Origin: Levilactobacillus suantsaiihabitans
GTDB taxonomy: Bacteria; Bacillota; Bacilli; Lactobacillales; Lactobacillaceae
Reading direction: 5' to 3'
Assembly (NCBI RefSeq): GCF_004745505.1
Contig: NZ_RKLX01000007.1
Span: 1-64,000 of the forward strand
Length of the DNA stretch: 64,000 nt
The notes beneath the pieces are model-generated. The model ran no database searches, was not told where the DNA came from, and saw nothing but the letters and a program-made list of their open reading frames with translations. Position 1 is the first letter of the stretch. Each line of letters begins with the position of its first letter. Shown here piece by piece: positions 45,201-53,504 of the stretch. A program made the translations under genes and the position numbers.

Positions 45201-45334
45201 TGGGTCACCCCATCCATGTACCAAATCATGGTGCGGTTCGCCAGGCCAAACACGCCAAATCCCAATGCGGCAATCACCGTAAACGCCAAGGTGTACAGCC
45301 CCCACAGTGGCCACTGGCGGTGTGCGATTTTCAT
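42263..45334 (-). CDS. yfhO: YfhO family membrane protein (GT-C type)
   Basis: A 1023-residue protein: about 12-14 helices in the first 450 residues, then a large extracytoplasmic domain, and a last C-terminal helix (LGWALTVVGTLILVGEIGWRYW). The first loop contains WYMDGVTQHYP with the acidic residue typical of GT-C transferases. YfhO proteins are thought to add sugars to lipoteichoic acid or other cell-wall polymers from lipid-linked donors; the acceptor here is unknown. GGAGGAG precedes the ATG. Confidence 0.9.
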   Translation of the reverse strand: MKIAHRQWPLWGLYTLAFTVIAALGFGVFGLANRTMIWYMDGVTQHYPLILELHRLLTKEGLGGLAGWSWTLGLGADKLTTLAYYVLGDPFAYLVALLPTRLLEVGYGWDIVLRLYASGLAFLALAKRYDFRPGSQLLGAVTYAFTGYSLMVGVHHPFFLLPMIWLPLLFVGIDRVLRGRGWGVLALMTGITILSNFYFAYILGLGSLIYAVIHYLHVHQQGRVAVKGRVVLGRFLAAAVTGILIAGVFLVPSLLMMLKSTRTGAIFANGLLTYPLSYYLTLGNAILTTGNTLNYWAVLGMSGITFLGCVYTLVHWRQHRWLAGTLVAIVLGLGIPAVAAAFNVFTTPSNRWILLAAVPFGLATMVLGDQLTHLTARDRWWLAGSVAGLLAVVYLSNGLIFSNAARDLITYGLLLALLAVLMITAPARITWSLVSVLVGLNLVNNAWGYYDPNAGVQATQELRRGDATRYIQDYFDGAQTVAQDEQTFSRVDATRNFNLFRTVGNNMTMTHGLHGVMSYFSVQNGYVGQFSRDLQNSEYAMNAPIGQGDSRTTLNQLLGVKTLFARADQVATHQALPYGYRAAGKVFPEKPVYALSNGVGTQALTTNLAFPLVYTQPQALTTTAWRQLSGVDRERSLTQAAVTTKPVAGVTAATYQSPKRQLAYTVTPDTVPVIDSTNKVIQYRLKQALAGQRKGLNDKQTATYGATLKAPQLTVDADGLISRRDVLQYGPMVGLQRHRQALQRVLAQNQTIVKRTTQANAHGLRQLTSDAQGQPLSYTLTLKHPQRARGTELYLELTGITSDRLTTRGQLQAQDNTSVLGATPRSALTKLNAWRTATRNPDLGDYWVTAKTRNAAKTFSQFGVDNLSDYEPKQHVLLNLGYSKQLRKTVDVTFNATQQINFKSARLIAVPFGKAYNQQVHRVQRRGLQHERVTNNRVTGDLTTARTSVLTTSIPYSTGWRLTVDGRSTPTQVVNDGFVGARLTRGTHHIQLTYQTPGLKLGWALTVVGTLILVGEIGWRYWR

Positions 45335-45381
45335 GATGACTCCTCCAATTATTTTTGTCTGATTTCAGTTAAGTTAGTTTT

Positions 45382-45411
45382 AATCTACACAACCACCCCG
45401 GCCCCTGTCAA
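45382..45411 (-). promoter_or_regulatory. yfhO promoter
   Basis: Minus strand: TTGACA (45406-45411), 18 bases, TAGATT (45382-45387). Confidence 0.65.
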
Positions 45412-45441
45412 TGCTTCGCCCCAGACAATACCGGATTGTAA

Positions 45442-45457
45442 TGTTTCACATGGAACA
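45442..45457 (-). promoter_or_regulatory. parS-like ParB site 3
   Basis: The minus strand reads TGTTCCATGTGAAACA, 15 of 16 to TGTTNCACGTGAAACA (one change in the centre). It lies between yfhO and queT. Confidence 0.55.
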
Positions 45458-45535
45458 TTTTGCCAAATCCCGTGGTTTGCGGTACCCTTATGTATGCGTC
45501 ACAAACTGAATAACTAGCAAAGGAAGGAATTTCTC

Positions 45536-46057
45536 GTGAATTCTAAGAAAAGTTTTCTGGGCATCGACGACACCCGTAGTATGGTCCTCGCTGCCCTGGT
45601 AGCTGCACTCTACGTTGTTTTAACAACGGTCTTGTCAGCCCTGAGCTTCGGCCCTTTTCAGGTGCGCCTGTCGGAAATGTTTAACCACTTGGTCGTCTTT
45701 AACAAGCGCTACATTGCCGCGGTCACGCTGGGGGTCTTCATCTCAAATATCATTGCCTCGCCGTTTGGCTTTCTGGACATCATAACCGGGACCGTCCAAA
45801 CGCTGCTGGCCCTACTGGTCATGTACTGGCTCAGCAAGGTCGTCCACAACCGTATCGCCCAAATGGCGGTCAACACGGTGGTCGCCGTCTTCTTCATGTG
45901 CATGATTGCCTGGGAGATCGCCATAGTGGGCAACGCCGCCTTCTGGCCAACCTTTTGGGCCAACTGGCTGTCCATCGGCTGGGGCGAACTCGTCAGCATG
46001 GTGGTTGGCGGGATCGTGGTCTACTTCTTGAGTCTGGCCATTGATTTTACGAAATAA
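45536..46057 (+). CDS. queT: QueT-type ECF S component (queuosine precursor)
   Basis: A 173-residue membrane protein with five to six helices, matching the QueT family (VRLSEMFNHLVVFNKRYIAAVTLG, SPFGFLDIITGTVQTLLA). QueT imports a queuosine precursor such as preQ1 with the shared ECF module. The start is GTG 45536, 8 bases after AAGGAAGG. I looked for a preQ1 riboswitch in the 200-base leader and did not find one I could support. Confidence 0.92.
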   Translation: MNSKKSFLGIDDTRSMVLAALVAALYVVLTTVLSALSFGPFQVRLSEMFNHLVVFNKRYIAAVTLGVFISNIIASPFGFLDIITGTVQTLLALLVMYWLSKVVHNRIAQMAVNTVVAVFFMCMIAWEIAIVGNAAFWPTFWANWLSIGWGELVSMVVGGIVVYFLSLAIDFTK

Positions 46058-46063
46058 TTCATT

Positions 46064-46100
46064 AAAATGCCCCGCAGTCATCGTGATTGCGGGGCATTTG
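46064..46100 (+). terminator. terminator of queT
   Basis: AAAATGCCCCGCA and TGCGGGGCATTT enclose an 11-base loop. Confidence 0.85.
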
Positions 46101-46170
46101 TTTGGCATACAGTGAACGGACAAACTTTCTTTACAAAATTGCAAAACTGACTCAAACGACTTACCCGTTT

Positions 46171-46247
46171 ACTGAGCAAGCCACTTAACCAATCGCTCAC
46201 TAACTCGATTGTTAAGCCCTTTGATTGTGTTCGCCCGCTTGCTCAGT
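46171..46247. repeat. nested inverted repeat, 77 bases
   Basis: The outer arms ACTGAGCAAGC and GCTTGCTCAGT (46171-46181, 46237-46247) enclose inner arms CTTAACCAATCG and CGATTGTTAAG. There is no T-run. It lies in the 1.06-kb gap between queT and cls and has no obvious gene. Confidence 0.6.
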
Positions 46248-46465
46248 TATGATAAGGACTGTAGATGGGGCTGGTCGTGCGGTCTCATCTGTGGATTGTG
46301 ATTGGCACCCCTAACTAATCAGTGCAATCCAGCAAGATTCATTTAACCAAGCATTTGCCACTGCCCCAACGACGCGCTCGCTGGGGTATTTTCGTCGCTA
46401 ACAGCTGAACGGCACAATATAGGATTAGTTGTTGACCGTTTCATAGTGAGAGCTGGCCGCCTACC

Positions 46466-46628
46466 GTTCGCCAAATATGGGTTGGAACGCTGGGGACGGG
46501 TCGAGCCAAAGAACGGTCTCGACGCCTCGCTTTGAGCCGAAGAACACGTCTCAAAGACGCCAGTTGTCTAAGCGGCTTGAACCGTGCCGCTAAGACAACT
46601 CCCACGGCTGAACCCATATTTGGCGAAC
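46466..46628 (-). repeat. composite repeat module A, copy 1
   Basis: 163 bases bounded by the perfect 18-base inverted repeat GTTCGCCAAATATGGGTT. Internal arms: GTCGAG/CTCGAC and AGTTGTCTTAGCGGC/GCCGCTTAGACAACT. Inverted relative to 58254-58419 and about 90% identical to it. It continues on its right with a fragment of module C (about 46790-46850). Confidence 0.85.
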
Positions 46629-47119
46629 TCTCGGCTACAAAAGCGCTTGCCAACAAGCATCGGCTTAACCCCCGATAGCAACTAACGCCTGATCAACACA
46701 TCGTTTCTGACAGACATCAACTTACCGGTGTCAGCCTGGGTGACCGCCACTGTGACGAAGGTATCGATTGCGGTCTTGTCTCAGTTTAAAGCGCAGGGCA
46801 ACTTGAGAGACTACGGTCTTAGCCAGGCTTTTAAGCCAATCAGAAACCAACCCATTAATCCAACTTTTAACCTCCAGTTAACCCAAAAAGGAGCCCAGGC
46901 GCTTAGTCCCAGACTCCATCAACTCAATTTTTTTGCGGCACTAAAGGGCAACACTGCCGGCCCGACCAGCAAGCCTGGCCTCAATCCGGGCCAGCAGTGC
47001 CGACCACTTTAGCGGCTTCATCATAACATCTGTCACGTCACCAGGCCAACCAATCTGCTTAGTTGCGCCCCAACGTGACTCCTAACCCCAATAATACCAT
47101 GCGCCAATCAGGACAGGCG
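46629..47119. other. repeat-rich gap between queT and cls
   Basis: It holds the spacer next to module A, a fragment of module C near 46790-46850 (CTTGAGAGACTACGGTCTT against CTTGAGAGACTGGCGGTCTT at 62660), and a hairpin at 46941-47012 (CTAAAG..CTTTAG around CGGCCCG/CCGGGCC). I see no gene. Confidence 0.5.
46885..46917 (-). terminator. likely terminator of cls
   Basis: Minus strand: GGAGTCTGGGAC and GCCTGGGCTCC arms followed by TTTTTGGG, about 200 bases after the cls stop. It resembles the B-repeat tail hairpin. Confidence 0.5.
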
Positions 47120-48577
47120 TTACAGAATCGGGGATAATAACCGCGACGCCGTCTGCTTGAATTTCAAATACGTCGATTGCGCCTTGAATTTCTCCGGCGT
47201 AATCAGCTCACTGTAGCGCATGTCGGCCTCGTAGATTTCCTCTAGCTGCGTGGCCACCTGCGGATCATAAATGAAGGCGTTGATTTCGAAATTCAACTTG
47301 AAACTGCGATAATCCATGTTCGCCGACCCTACCGAGGCAATTCGGCCATCGACGACCATGGTCTTGGCGTGGATGAACCCGTTGTGGTAGAAGTAAATCT
47401 TGACGCCGTCATCGGCCAGTTGTCGCGCATAGTACTGCGTGGCCCGGTACACGAAGGCGTGATCTGGCTTGTCCGGAATCATGATCCGTACGTCGACGCC
47501 CGCCATGGCCGCAATCCGCAGGGAGTCCAAGACACTGTCGTCGGGAATCAGGTACGGTGTTTGAATCCATAACCGCTTCTCGGCCGTTTGGATCAGCCGC
47601 ATGTAGCCCATCTTGATCTGTTGCAGGTCAGAATCCGGTCCACTCGACACAATCTGGAGGCTGGTCTCCCCCTTGACCTTGGTCAGCGGGAAGTATTTGT
47701 GCTCGATGCGGTCATCCTTGAAGGGGTGATCGCGGTCAGTGGCATTCCAATCTAGCATGAAACGGGCCTGCAGGGAGAAGACCCCGGAACCCACGATGCG
47801 CAAATGCGTGTCGCGCCAGTAGCCAAATTTTTCCTTACGCCCAAGATACTGGTCGCCGATGTTAAAGCCCCCAACGTAGCCAATCTGTCCGTCAATGGTC
47901 ACAATTTTACGGTGATCCCGGAAGTTCAGCCGAAAGTCGATCACGGCCGAACGCGTGCCCAGGAAGGCCTCCACGTGGCCCCCAGCGTCGATCAACGGCT
48001 TAAAAAAGCTCTTCCAGGTCCCCATCGACCCCCACGGATCATAGATGACCCGCACCTCGACGCCAGCCTGGGCCTTTTTAATTAACAAATCCAAGACGTC
48101 ATTACCAATCTGATCATTGTAAAAGGTGTAAAATTCAATATGAATGCTAGAATGCGCTCGCTCGATGTCCTCCAACATCAGATGGAAGAGGTCGTGGCCA
48201 TCCGTAATCACCCGCACCCGGTTCTTGCGTGCGAGAAAGGCGTGGTCCGTTTCCATAAACATATTCACCATATTGATGACCGAGTGGCTAATTTGGTCAG
48301 ACGGCACAATTTCATCGCCAATTTCTTCACGCTGTTGATTCAAGCGTTCCTCTAGTTGTACGGCGACCTGCCGCTGCAGGCGAAACATCCGGCCCTTCGG
48401 CAATTTTCGGCCGATAAAGGCGTAGGCGATAAACCCGACCACTGGCAGAAGCACTAACACCAGCATCCAAGCCCAGGTCGCTGCAATATCGCGTTTTTCC
48501 CGGAAGACCGTCACGAAGGCCAATGCCGCGTTGACCACCACAATGATTTCCAGGATGAGCATGTAATTCACGTTCAC
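47120..48577 (-). CDS. cls: cardiolipin synthase
   Basis: Membrane phospholipase-D-family enzyme making cardiolipin from two phosphatidylglycerols. The 485-residue protein has two N-terminal helices (about 3-24 and 34-54) and two HKD motifs: FRDHRKIVTIDGQIGYVGGFNIGD (about residue 220) and FIHAKTMVVDGRIASVGSANMD (about 400). The start is GTG 48577, 7 bases after GGAGGG. A promoter with AAGACA and TATGAT lies about 50 bases upstream. Confidence 0.96.
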   Translation of the reverse strand: MNVNYMLILEIIVVVNAALAFVTVFREKRDIAATWAWMLVLVLLPVVGFIAYAFIGRKLPKGRMFRLQRQVAVQLEERLNQQREEIGDEIVPSDQISHSVINMVNMFMETDHAFLARKNRVRVITDGHDLFHLMLEDIERAHSSIHIEFYTFYNDQIGNDVLDLLIKKAQAGVEVRVIYDPWGSMGTWKSFFKPLIDAGGHVEAFLGTRSAVIDFRLNFRDHRKIVTIDGQIGYVGGFNIGDQYLGRKEKFGYWRDTHLRIVGSGVFSLQARFMLDWNATDRDHPFKDDRIEHKYFPLTKVKGETSLQIVSSGPDSDLQQIKMGYMRLIQTAEKRLWIQTPYLIPDDSVLDSLRIAAMAGVDVRIMIPDKPDHAFVYRATQYYARQLADDGVKIYFYHNGFIHAKTMVVDGRIASVGSANMDYRSFKLNFEINAFIYDPQVATQLEEIYEADMRYSELITPEKFKAQSTYLKFKQTASRLLSPIL

Positions 48578-48695
48578 GTGTATACCCTCCTCTAGGTCTC
48601 TGTGGTTTACATCATACGCTAAATCACCAAAATGTCTTTACTTTTCCTTAATTTTTTCAGATATTTTCGCAATTAATTTCACAGGAGGCCTCATT

Positions 48696-48851
48696 ATGTT
48701 CTCTCACCTCACCACCTTAATTGGTGGCTTACATGGTACCAGTCCCATCCGGGTCGTCCACTGGCTGTTTCGCGATAACCCAGCCGTGGGCATCATCGTG
48801 CTGGCGGGTATTATTTTGTATAGCCTTTACCGGTATATGAATCGGCGGTAA
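48696..48851 (+). CDS. small single-helix membrane protein
   Basis: A 51-residue frame, MFSHLTTLIGGLHGT at the start and one C-terminal helix (VGIIVLAGIILYSLY) followed by RYMNRR. AGGAGG lies 7 bases before the ATG, which makes it likely to be real. The family is not recognised. It diverges from cls. Confidence 0.6.
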   Translation: MFSHLTTLIGGLHGTSPIRVVHWLFRDNPAVGIIVLAGIILYSLYRYMNRR

Positions 48852-48922
48852 CTCGCGTCAATCAAAATGCGTCTGGCGCCAAACCACCCCAGGCCGTTTT
48901 GTTTCCTCTAAGTAACCAAAAC

Positions 48923-49030
48923 ATGCGTCAAAAGGCGCCCGGCGCTTAAGGCCGATCCCCAAACAATCCCAGCCCGGGATTATTCGGGGATCAGCCCTAA
49001 TGTTCACCGGCCAATCACCTTTTGGCGCAT
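48923..49030 (-). repeat. structured repeat B, body-only variant after pssE
   Basis: Read on the minus strand it starts 18 bases after the pssE stop. The outer arms ATGCGTCAAAAGG and CCTTTTGGCGCAT pair. The inner stem is GATCCCC/GGGGATC (48954-48960, 48986-48992) where the copy at 8509 has GCTAACC/GGTTAGC: both arms have changed and pairing is kept. The loop AAACAATCC..GGATTATTC is conserved. Confidence 0.8.
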
Positions 49031-49048
49031 TTTTCCTGCTATCAGGCC

Positions 49049-49918
49049 TTAAACGTCGTATTCCGTTTCCTTAATCCCAGCGTTCATTAGGTCATACGGG
49101 TTCTTCATCTTCTCCGCATCCCAACTGGCTACCCCGACCATTAACCGGACCTCCAAGGTCGCTAAGTTATCGGAATCAAGTAAGGCCTTATCAAATTTAT
49201 CCTTGATCCGTTTACCAGCAATGCCAGCACCATCCGCATTGGTGAAGAGTAAAACGCCCCAAGTCGGGTTCGTCCGGTCCAACAAATAGGTAATATCATT
49301 GGTACGCATGGCATCTTTGATGGTCTCCGAAACCAGCTGTAAGAGCTCGCTTAACTGACTGTCACTGATCATACTGCGCATCTCTTGGAAATAACGAATC
49401 CGGATGATCATCGTCGTTACCGGTAGATTAAAACGGCGGTTGGTTTCGGTAAAAACGGCGGTATCTTCAATGAACGAGACCGTCGTACGCAGGTTCGTCG
49501 ACTCGTCAAACGCCCCGCGTTCAATCAGGTCTTGCCGTAATTTCACGTTATCCGCTTGAAGCTTGCGCAAATGCGCTGTCATTCCATAAAAGGAAATTGA
49601 CAGGAGCAGGGGCAAAATCATCCAGAACAGCAAGCCCCACGCCACCGTGTCGGCGTGCGTCTGACTGACGTAGATGACAATTAAAATCTGGGCGAACATA
49701 AACGCCAGGTTCAACAACAAGCCCGTGATAATCCCCCAAAAGTACGTGAATAAAATCAGGCAGATGGTCACGGCCAGAAAGGTCACGTTGATCAGCAAAT
49801 AGTGGGTCTGCGTGGCGGCCATCCCCAGTGCCAGGCCACTAACCATCATCAAAAAAGCAATCAGATAGATATCCGTGAGCCACGTTTCCCGATTAGAGTT
49901 TTTCGCACGATTAGTCAT
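49049..49918 (-). CDS. pssE: membrane protein with degenerate GGDEF domain (c-di-GMP receptor, PssE-like)
   Basis: A 289-residue protein: four to five N-terminal helices (about 16-115), a short coiled stretch, then a GGDEF-fold domain (about 137-289). The active site reads DRTNP (214-218) in place of GGDEF, so it should not make c-di-GMP. The inhibitory-site motif RxxD is intact as RTND (205-208), exactly five residues before that site, so it probably binds c-di-GMP. This matches Listeria PssE, a known I-site receptor needed for exopolysaccharide synthesis. It overlaps pssD by 8 bases. Confidence 0.85.
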   Translation of the reverse strand: MTNRAKNSNRETWLTDIYLIAFLMMVSGLALGMAATQTHYLLINVTFLAVTICLILFTYFWGIITGLLLNLAFMFAQILIVIYVSQTHADTVAWGLLFWMILPLLLSISFYGMTAHLRKLQADNVKLRQDLIERGAFDESTNLRTTVSFIEDTAVFTETNRRFNLPVTTMIIRIRYFQEMRSMISDSQLSELLQLVSETIKDAMRTNDITYLLDRTNPTWGVLLFTNADGAGIAGKRIKDKFDKALLDSDNLATLEVRLMVGVASWDAEKMKNPYDLMNAGIKETEYDV

Positions 49919-52049
49919 GTCGCGCCCCCTTCTTCCGGCGATGCAAACTGCCGTGCTTCCACAGCAGGAGCAATAGCGCAATCGTTACTACCGCAATCAT
50001 GATGAGGCCCAGTCCCAAGTACAACAACTGCTGCGAATGCCGGCTAATGGTCTGCTTCGTATTCAATGCGGTATTGATCAGTTTGTTCTTCTTGAACCGA
50101 TAACCGTTGTGGTTGTTGTCAGGGTCGACAATGATGGCATCGCCCGTGTACTGGGCGATATTCCGCTGATAATTGATTTGTGTTGAGGCCAAATACGTCC
50201 CCGTAGCGGTGGCGCCCGTCACAACCAGCAACCCCTTCTGCGCATTATATGGCGATCGTAACAGTTGGGCACTGCCAATCGTCTGGCCATATTTCTGCTC
50301 AATGCTCAGCTTTTCATTCGACAAAAAACCAGTCTCGGCTGCATTGTATTTGAAATACAGCCGTCGGTTCAACCGATGAATCAGCGCATTTTGCCGTGGC
50401 GTACCAAAGGCAATCACGTTGGCATCCGCTATGACCGTCTTGCTGGGCGACTGCCGATAAAAGGTGATTTTGCCGCGGTTGTTCTCCGCATAATTACCAA
50501 TCAGATTGAAAATGTTGGTCAGGGTTTGGTAGTCCGTGGCCGACATTGTCTGCGGCCGGACGACCGCCAGATTATCATAGGTTGAATTCTTCAAAAACAA
50601 ATTCGGATAGTTGCTAAAGAGTAGGTCGTTGCCCGGCGCCGATTTGATGCGGGCAACTGAGTCAGGTTCGATGCTGGCCCAAGGTGTCTGGTGATTATTT
50701 TGTGTGGCGGCCGAACCCTTTAGCGGCAGGTCCAAGGCCACCCGAACCGTGAAGCTATTACCCAGGGCCATGCCCTTAGGCAACGTCACCGTCAGGGTAT
50801 CGTTATCCGCTCGCGCGGCGCTCAAGCGCTGACTCCCTATGGCCGTATCGTTCACATATACCGTGGCCAGTGAACTCCTGAAATCCAGGTTGCGGGCATA
50901 GCGCAGGTGAATGCTGATGGTGGACCCGTCGGCGTTGTTGCGGTCGACCGGCAGACTGACAAAATACTGACGCTCCTGATGATCTGCGCCGATGATTTTA
51001 TCCGCACTGGTGGTCAACTGATACTTGCCGTCATAGTTGAGCGTTGACGTGAAAGTCTGCGTGGCAAGGGTAATCCGCTCGGTGGGATGCTTTGACTCCT
51101 TCATCAACTCGGAATTCGCCACGAACCGCGCGGCCTTTTCTAGCAGCGCGCCTGTCGTCGCCGTTACCACTAAGTAGTGCTTGTGTTTCGTGTCAGCCCG
51201 CTTGATCTGCGCCGCATTTTTCAGATCAGCGCGCCGAAATAGTTTCTGAAACCGCGCCGGCAAATGCTGATATTCGGCCATCACCAGTTGGTAATCCGCC
51301 TTTTGCCCGTCGGCATTGTTGAACTGAACCACCGGAATCTGCTGATTTTCCGTGGTGATGACCCGCGACTCCCCTGTTAACGCGTACATACTCGCGGCCA
51401 ATTCGGCATTGTTCGCAGCATTGGGCACTGTGATGTAAGCGTTACGGTTCACAATGGTATCTGGCCCCGAGAAATGATCATAGAAGGAATCAATGTTACG
51501 CGTCGGCGCTTTCAAGGCGTACTGGAAATTGACATCTGATCGATTATCCACGGTCAGCCAGTTGGCCGGCGTCTGCGTCAGCCGATAGTCCTGTTTGCCG
51601 GCACGATTCAGTACCTGACCACTAATTTTCAATTCATTTTGACCAGCCAAGAGCCGTAATGGGATGCGAATCGACTTGGTCTGCAGTCCCGTTTGTTTTT
51701 TCGGTCGAAATGAGGCGAATTTTACGCCACCCAGAGAAACCGTAATGTCCGATAATTGCCTGCTGGAAAGCTGAGACACCTGATAATTCAGATTCAGCGT
51801 CGCTCTTTTCACGTCCCAATAGTCCATCTTGATAAAGTAAGTACTCATTTCAACGGACTGACCAGATAGACTGGTGGTATTGTTTTGAAACGGCTGCGTG
51901 TAGGTCTTCAGCGCTGTTTTGGCACTGGCAGTCGTCGTTATGCCCAACAGTCCCCAGACACTCAGAATAAGGAGTAGGCTAGCTAAAATCGCCCTATTGA
52001 TAGCGTTTGGTCTTATACCATTTTGCTTGTTGATGAAAGACTTGTTCAC
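49911..52049 (-). CDS. pssD: BcsB-like exopolysaccharide synthesis protein
   Basis: A 712-residue protein with an N-terminal signal or anchor (AILASLLLILSVWGLLGITT), a large extracytoplasmic region resembling the bacterial cellulose synthase subunit BcsB, and a C-terminal helix (LLYLGLGLIMIAVVTIALLLLL) with a basic tail. It should sit next to the membrane synthase and guide the nascent polysaccharide. A GTG start at 52049, 7 bases after GGTGGGG, is preferred; ATG 52070 is possible. It overlaps pssC by 56 bases. Confidence 0.82.
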   Translation of the reverse strand: MNKSFINKQNGIRPNAINRAILASLLLILSVWGLLGITTTASAKTALKTYTQPFQNNTTSLSGQSVEMSTYFIKMDYWDVKRATLNLNYQVSQLSSRQLSDITVSLGGVKFASFRPKKQTGLQTKSIRIPLRLLAGQNELKISGQVLNRAGKQDYRLTQTPANWLTVDNRSDVNFQYALKAPTRNIDSFYDHFSGPDTIVNRNAYITVPNAANNAELAASMYALTGESRVITTENQQIPVVQFNNADGQKADYQLVMAEYQHLPARFQKLFRRADLKNAAQIKRADTKHKHYLVVTATTGALLEKAARFVANSELMKESKHPTERITLATQTFTSTLNYDGKYQLTTSADKIIGADHQERQYFVSLPVDRNNADGSTISIHLRYARNLDFRSSLATVYVNDTAIGSQRLSAARADNDTLTVTLPKGMALGNSFTVRVALDLPLKGSAATQNNHQTPWASIEPDSVARIKSAPGNDLLFSNYPNLFLKNSTYDNLAVVRPQTMSATDYQTLTNIFNLIGNYAENNRGKITFYRQSPSKTVIADANVIAFGTPRQNALIHRLNRRLYFKYNAAETGFLSNEKLSIEQKYGQTIGSAQLLRSPYNAQKGLLVVTGATATGTYLASTQINYQRNIAQYTGDAIIVDPDNNHNGYRFKKNKLINTALNTKQTISRHSQQLLYLGLGLIMIAVVTIALLLLLWKHGSLHRRKKGARHD

Positions 52050-53247
52050 GAATATACCCCACCATTCCATAAGCAGCTACCGCGAGCCACATTTGACTAT
52101 AAACGACATACATGAAAATAATAATAAGTAGATTGCCCAGCGTCATTTCCCCTTTTTCAGTGGTAATCGTTACAAAGGTACTGATGACGAACAGGACAAT
52201 TGCGAAGGCCCACAAAAAGTTGTTAAACCCCAAAAGATTGGAGTGCGCGACCCCTGCAACTGAAAGCACAAATACCGAATCAGACAGAATTAACGACGTC
52301 ATCAAGAGAAAGTAGACGGATAAAAAATACAACAGATCAAACCGTATTCGGCGACCACTCTTGCGAAAGATCAAGGGAAGGTTCTTCAAAATCACGTAAA
52401 TATTTCCCTTGACCCAGCGCGTTCGCTGATGAAACCATACATCCAGTGTTTGTGGTTCCTGTTCCCAGGTCACAGCCTTGGGTTGGAAATAGATTCGATA
52501 ACCCAAACGATACACCCGAAAACTGATTTCGGTATCTTCCGCCAAAGCCTTGGTATCCCACCCACCGATTTTGTCTAACAGTGACCGCCGAATCACATAA
52601 TTGGTCCCCGGAATCGTACAGAGTTTAAAGAGGCGCAGGCGGCCTGCTTGCGCCATCCACTGAAACGAGAGCGTCTCAACGTTGATGAACCGCGTCAGTA
52701 ATGAAGCATTCTTGTTACGCGTCCGAAATTTACCAATAACCGCCCCGTACGTATCATCTTGCATCAGCTCAGCCACCAGATACCGTAGCGCCGGTCGTTC
52801 CGGCGTATTGTCCGCGTCATAAACTGAGATAATACTGCCCTTGGCTTGTTTCAACGCAATATTCAAGGCGTTGGATTTGCCCTTGCCTCCCGTGACCTTG
52901 TCCGTATTAATGACTTCTAAATTACGTTGCGGGTAGGTGGTTTGTATCTGTTTGAGCAGAGCTGCCGAGTTATCGCTGGAATTGTCATTGATCACAATAA
53001 TCTCGTAACGGTCATGGGGATAGTCAAAGTTCAACAGTGATAACACGGTCTTCACAATAACAATCCCCTCATTATGCGCCGGGACCATCACCGTCACAAA
53101 CGGTACCTGGGCGGGCAACTGCGGCGCGGGCGTACGCGCATCCTGTAAATACTGCGTGTACCCGGCCATCGTCAAAATCAAGTTCACCACCAAGATACCC
53201 CAGATGATTAAAATGGCCGCAAAGACAAAGTAATCTAAAACACTCAT
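51994..53247 (-). CDS. pssC: processive family 2 glycosyltransferase (exopolysaccharide synthase)
   Basis: A 417-residue membrane synthase: one N-terminal helix, a cytoplasmic GT2 domain and four C-terminal helices. The catalytic D,D,D,QxxRW set is visible as VINDNSSD, VYDADNTP, LAEDTE and QRTRW. It resembles PgaC/BcsA-type enzymes that polymerise and export beta-linked chains; the Listeria counterpart makes a poly-N-acetylmannosamine-type polymer, but the sugar here is unknown. GAGGGTG precedes the ATG. Confidence 0.93.
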   Translation of the reverse strand: MSVLDYFVFAAILIIWGILVVNLILTMAGYTQYLQDARTPAPQLPAQVPFVTVMVPAHNEGIVIVKTVLSLLNFDYPHDRYEIIVINDNSSDNSAALLKQIQTTYPQRNLEVINTDKVTGGKGKSNALNIALKQAKGSIISVYDADNTPERPALRYLVAELMQDDTYGAVIGKFRTRNKNASLLTRFINVETLSFQWMAQAGRLRLFKLCTIPGTNYVIRRSLLDKIGGWDTKALAEDTEISFRVYRLGYRIYFQPKAVTWEQEPQTLDVWFHQRTRWVKGNIYVILKNLPLIFRKSGRRIRFDLLYFLSVYFLLMTSLILSDSVFVLSVAGVAHSNLLGFNNFLWAFAIVLFVISTFVTITTEKGEMTLGNLLIIIFMYVVYSQMWLAVAAYGMVGYIREQVFHQQAKWYKTKRYQ

Positions 53248-53304
53248 GACACACCCTCTTTTCTAAACACCTAAGACTTCATATTGGTTCCTGAAGGTTT
53301 AACC

Positions 53305-53500
53305 TAAAATTGGTGAAAACAGGCGCCTACGTCTATCAGTGACACTGTGTTAGTGAAAGACCAGTCGTCAAGCTATTAGACAACTGGCGTCTTTGAGACG
53401 TGAACTTCGGCTCAAAGTGGCCTCATAGCCGAAACATACGCCAACAGGCAACTGGTTCCGCTGAACACTGCTCGCCAGTTAACCGCCTATTGGCCCACTC
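53305..53500. repeat. composite C-A-B repeat fragments inside the pss operon
   Basis: The 257-base gap between pssB and pssC is made of joined fragments: module C ends (53305-53373, AAAATTGGTGAAAACAGGCG and ACACTGTGTTAGTGAAAGAC), an internal part of module A (53374-53425, ACTGGCGTCTTTGAGACGTG) and the B body (53428-53500, with CCAACAGGC and GCCTATTGG arms). The B part directly follows the pssB stop in sense orientation. Confidence 0.75.
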
Positions 53501-53504
53501 TTTT

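Noticed and set aside
45335-45535. preQ1 riboswitch upstream of queT
   Set aside because: I could not align either preQ1-I or preQ1-II core sequences to this leader. Only the parS-like site and a weak promoter are visible.
46728-47012. A 94-codon frame across the repeat-rich gap, and similar frames at 58265-58474 and 46441-46656
   Set aside because: They run through palindromic repeat modules and differ in frame between copies, as expected for chance frames in structured repeats.
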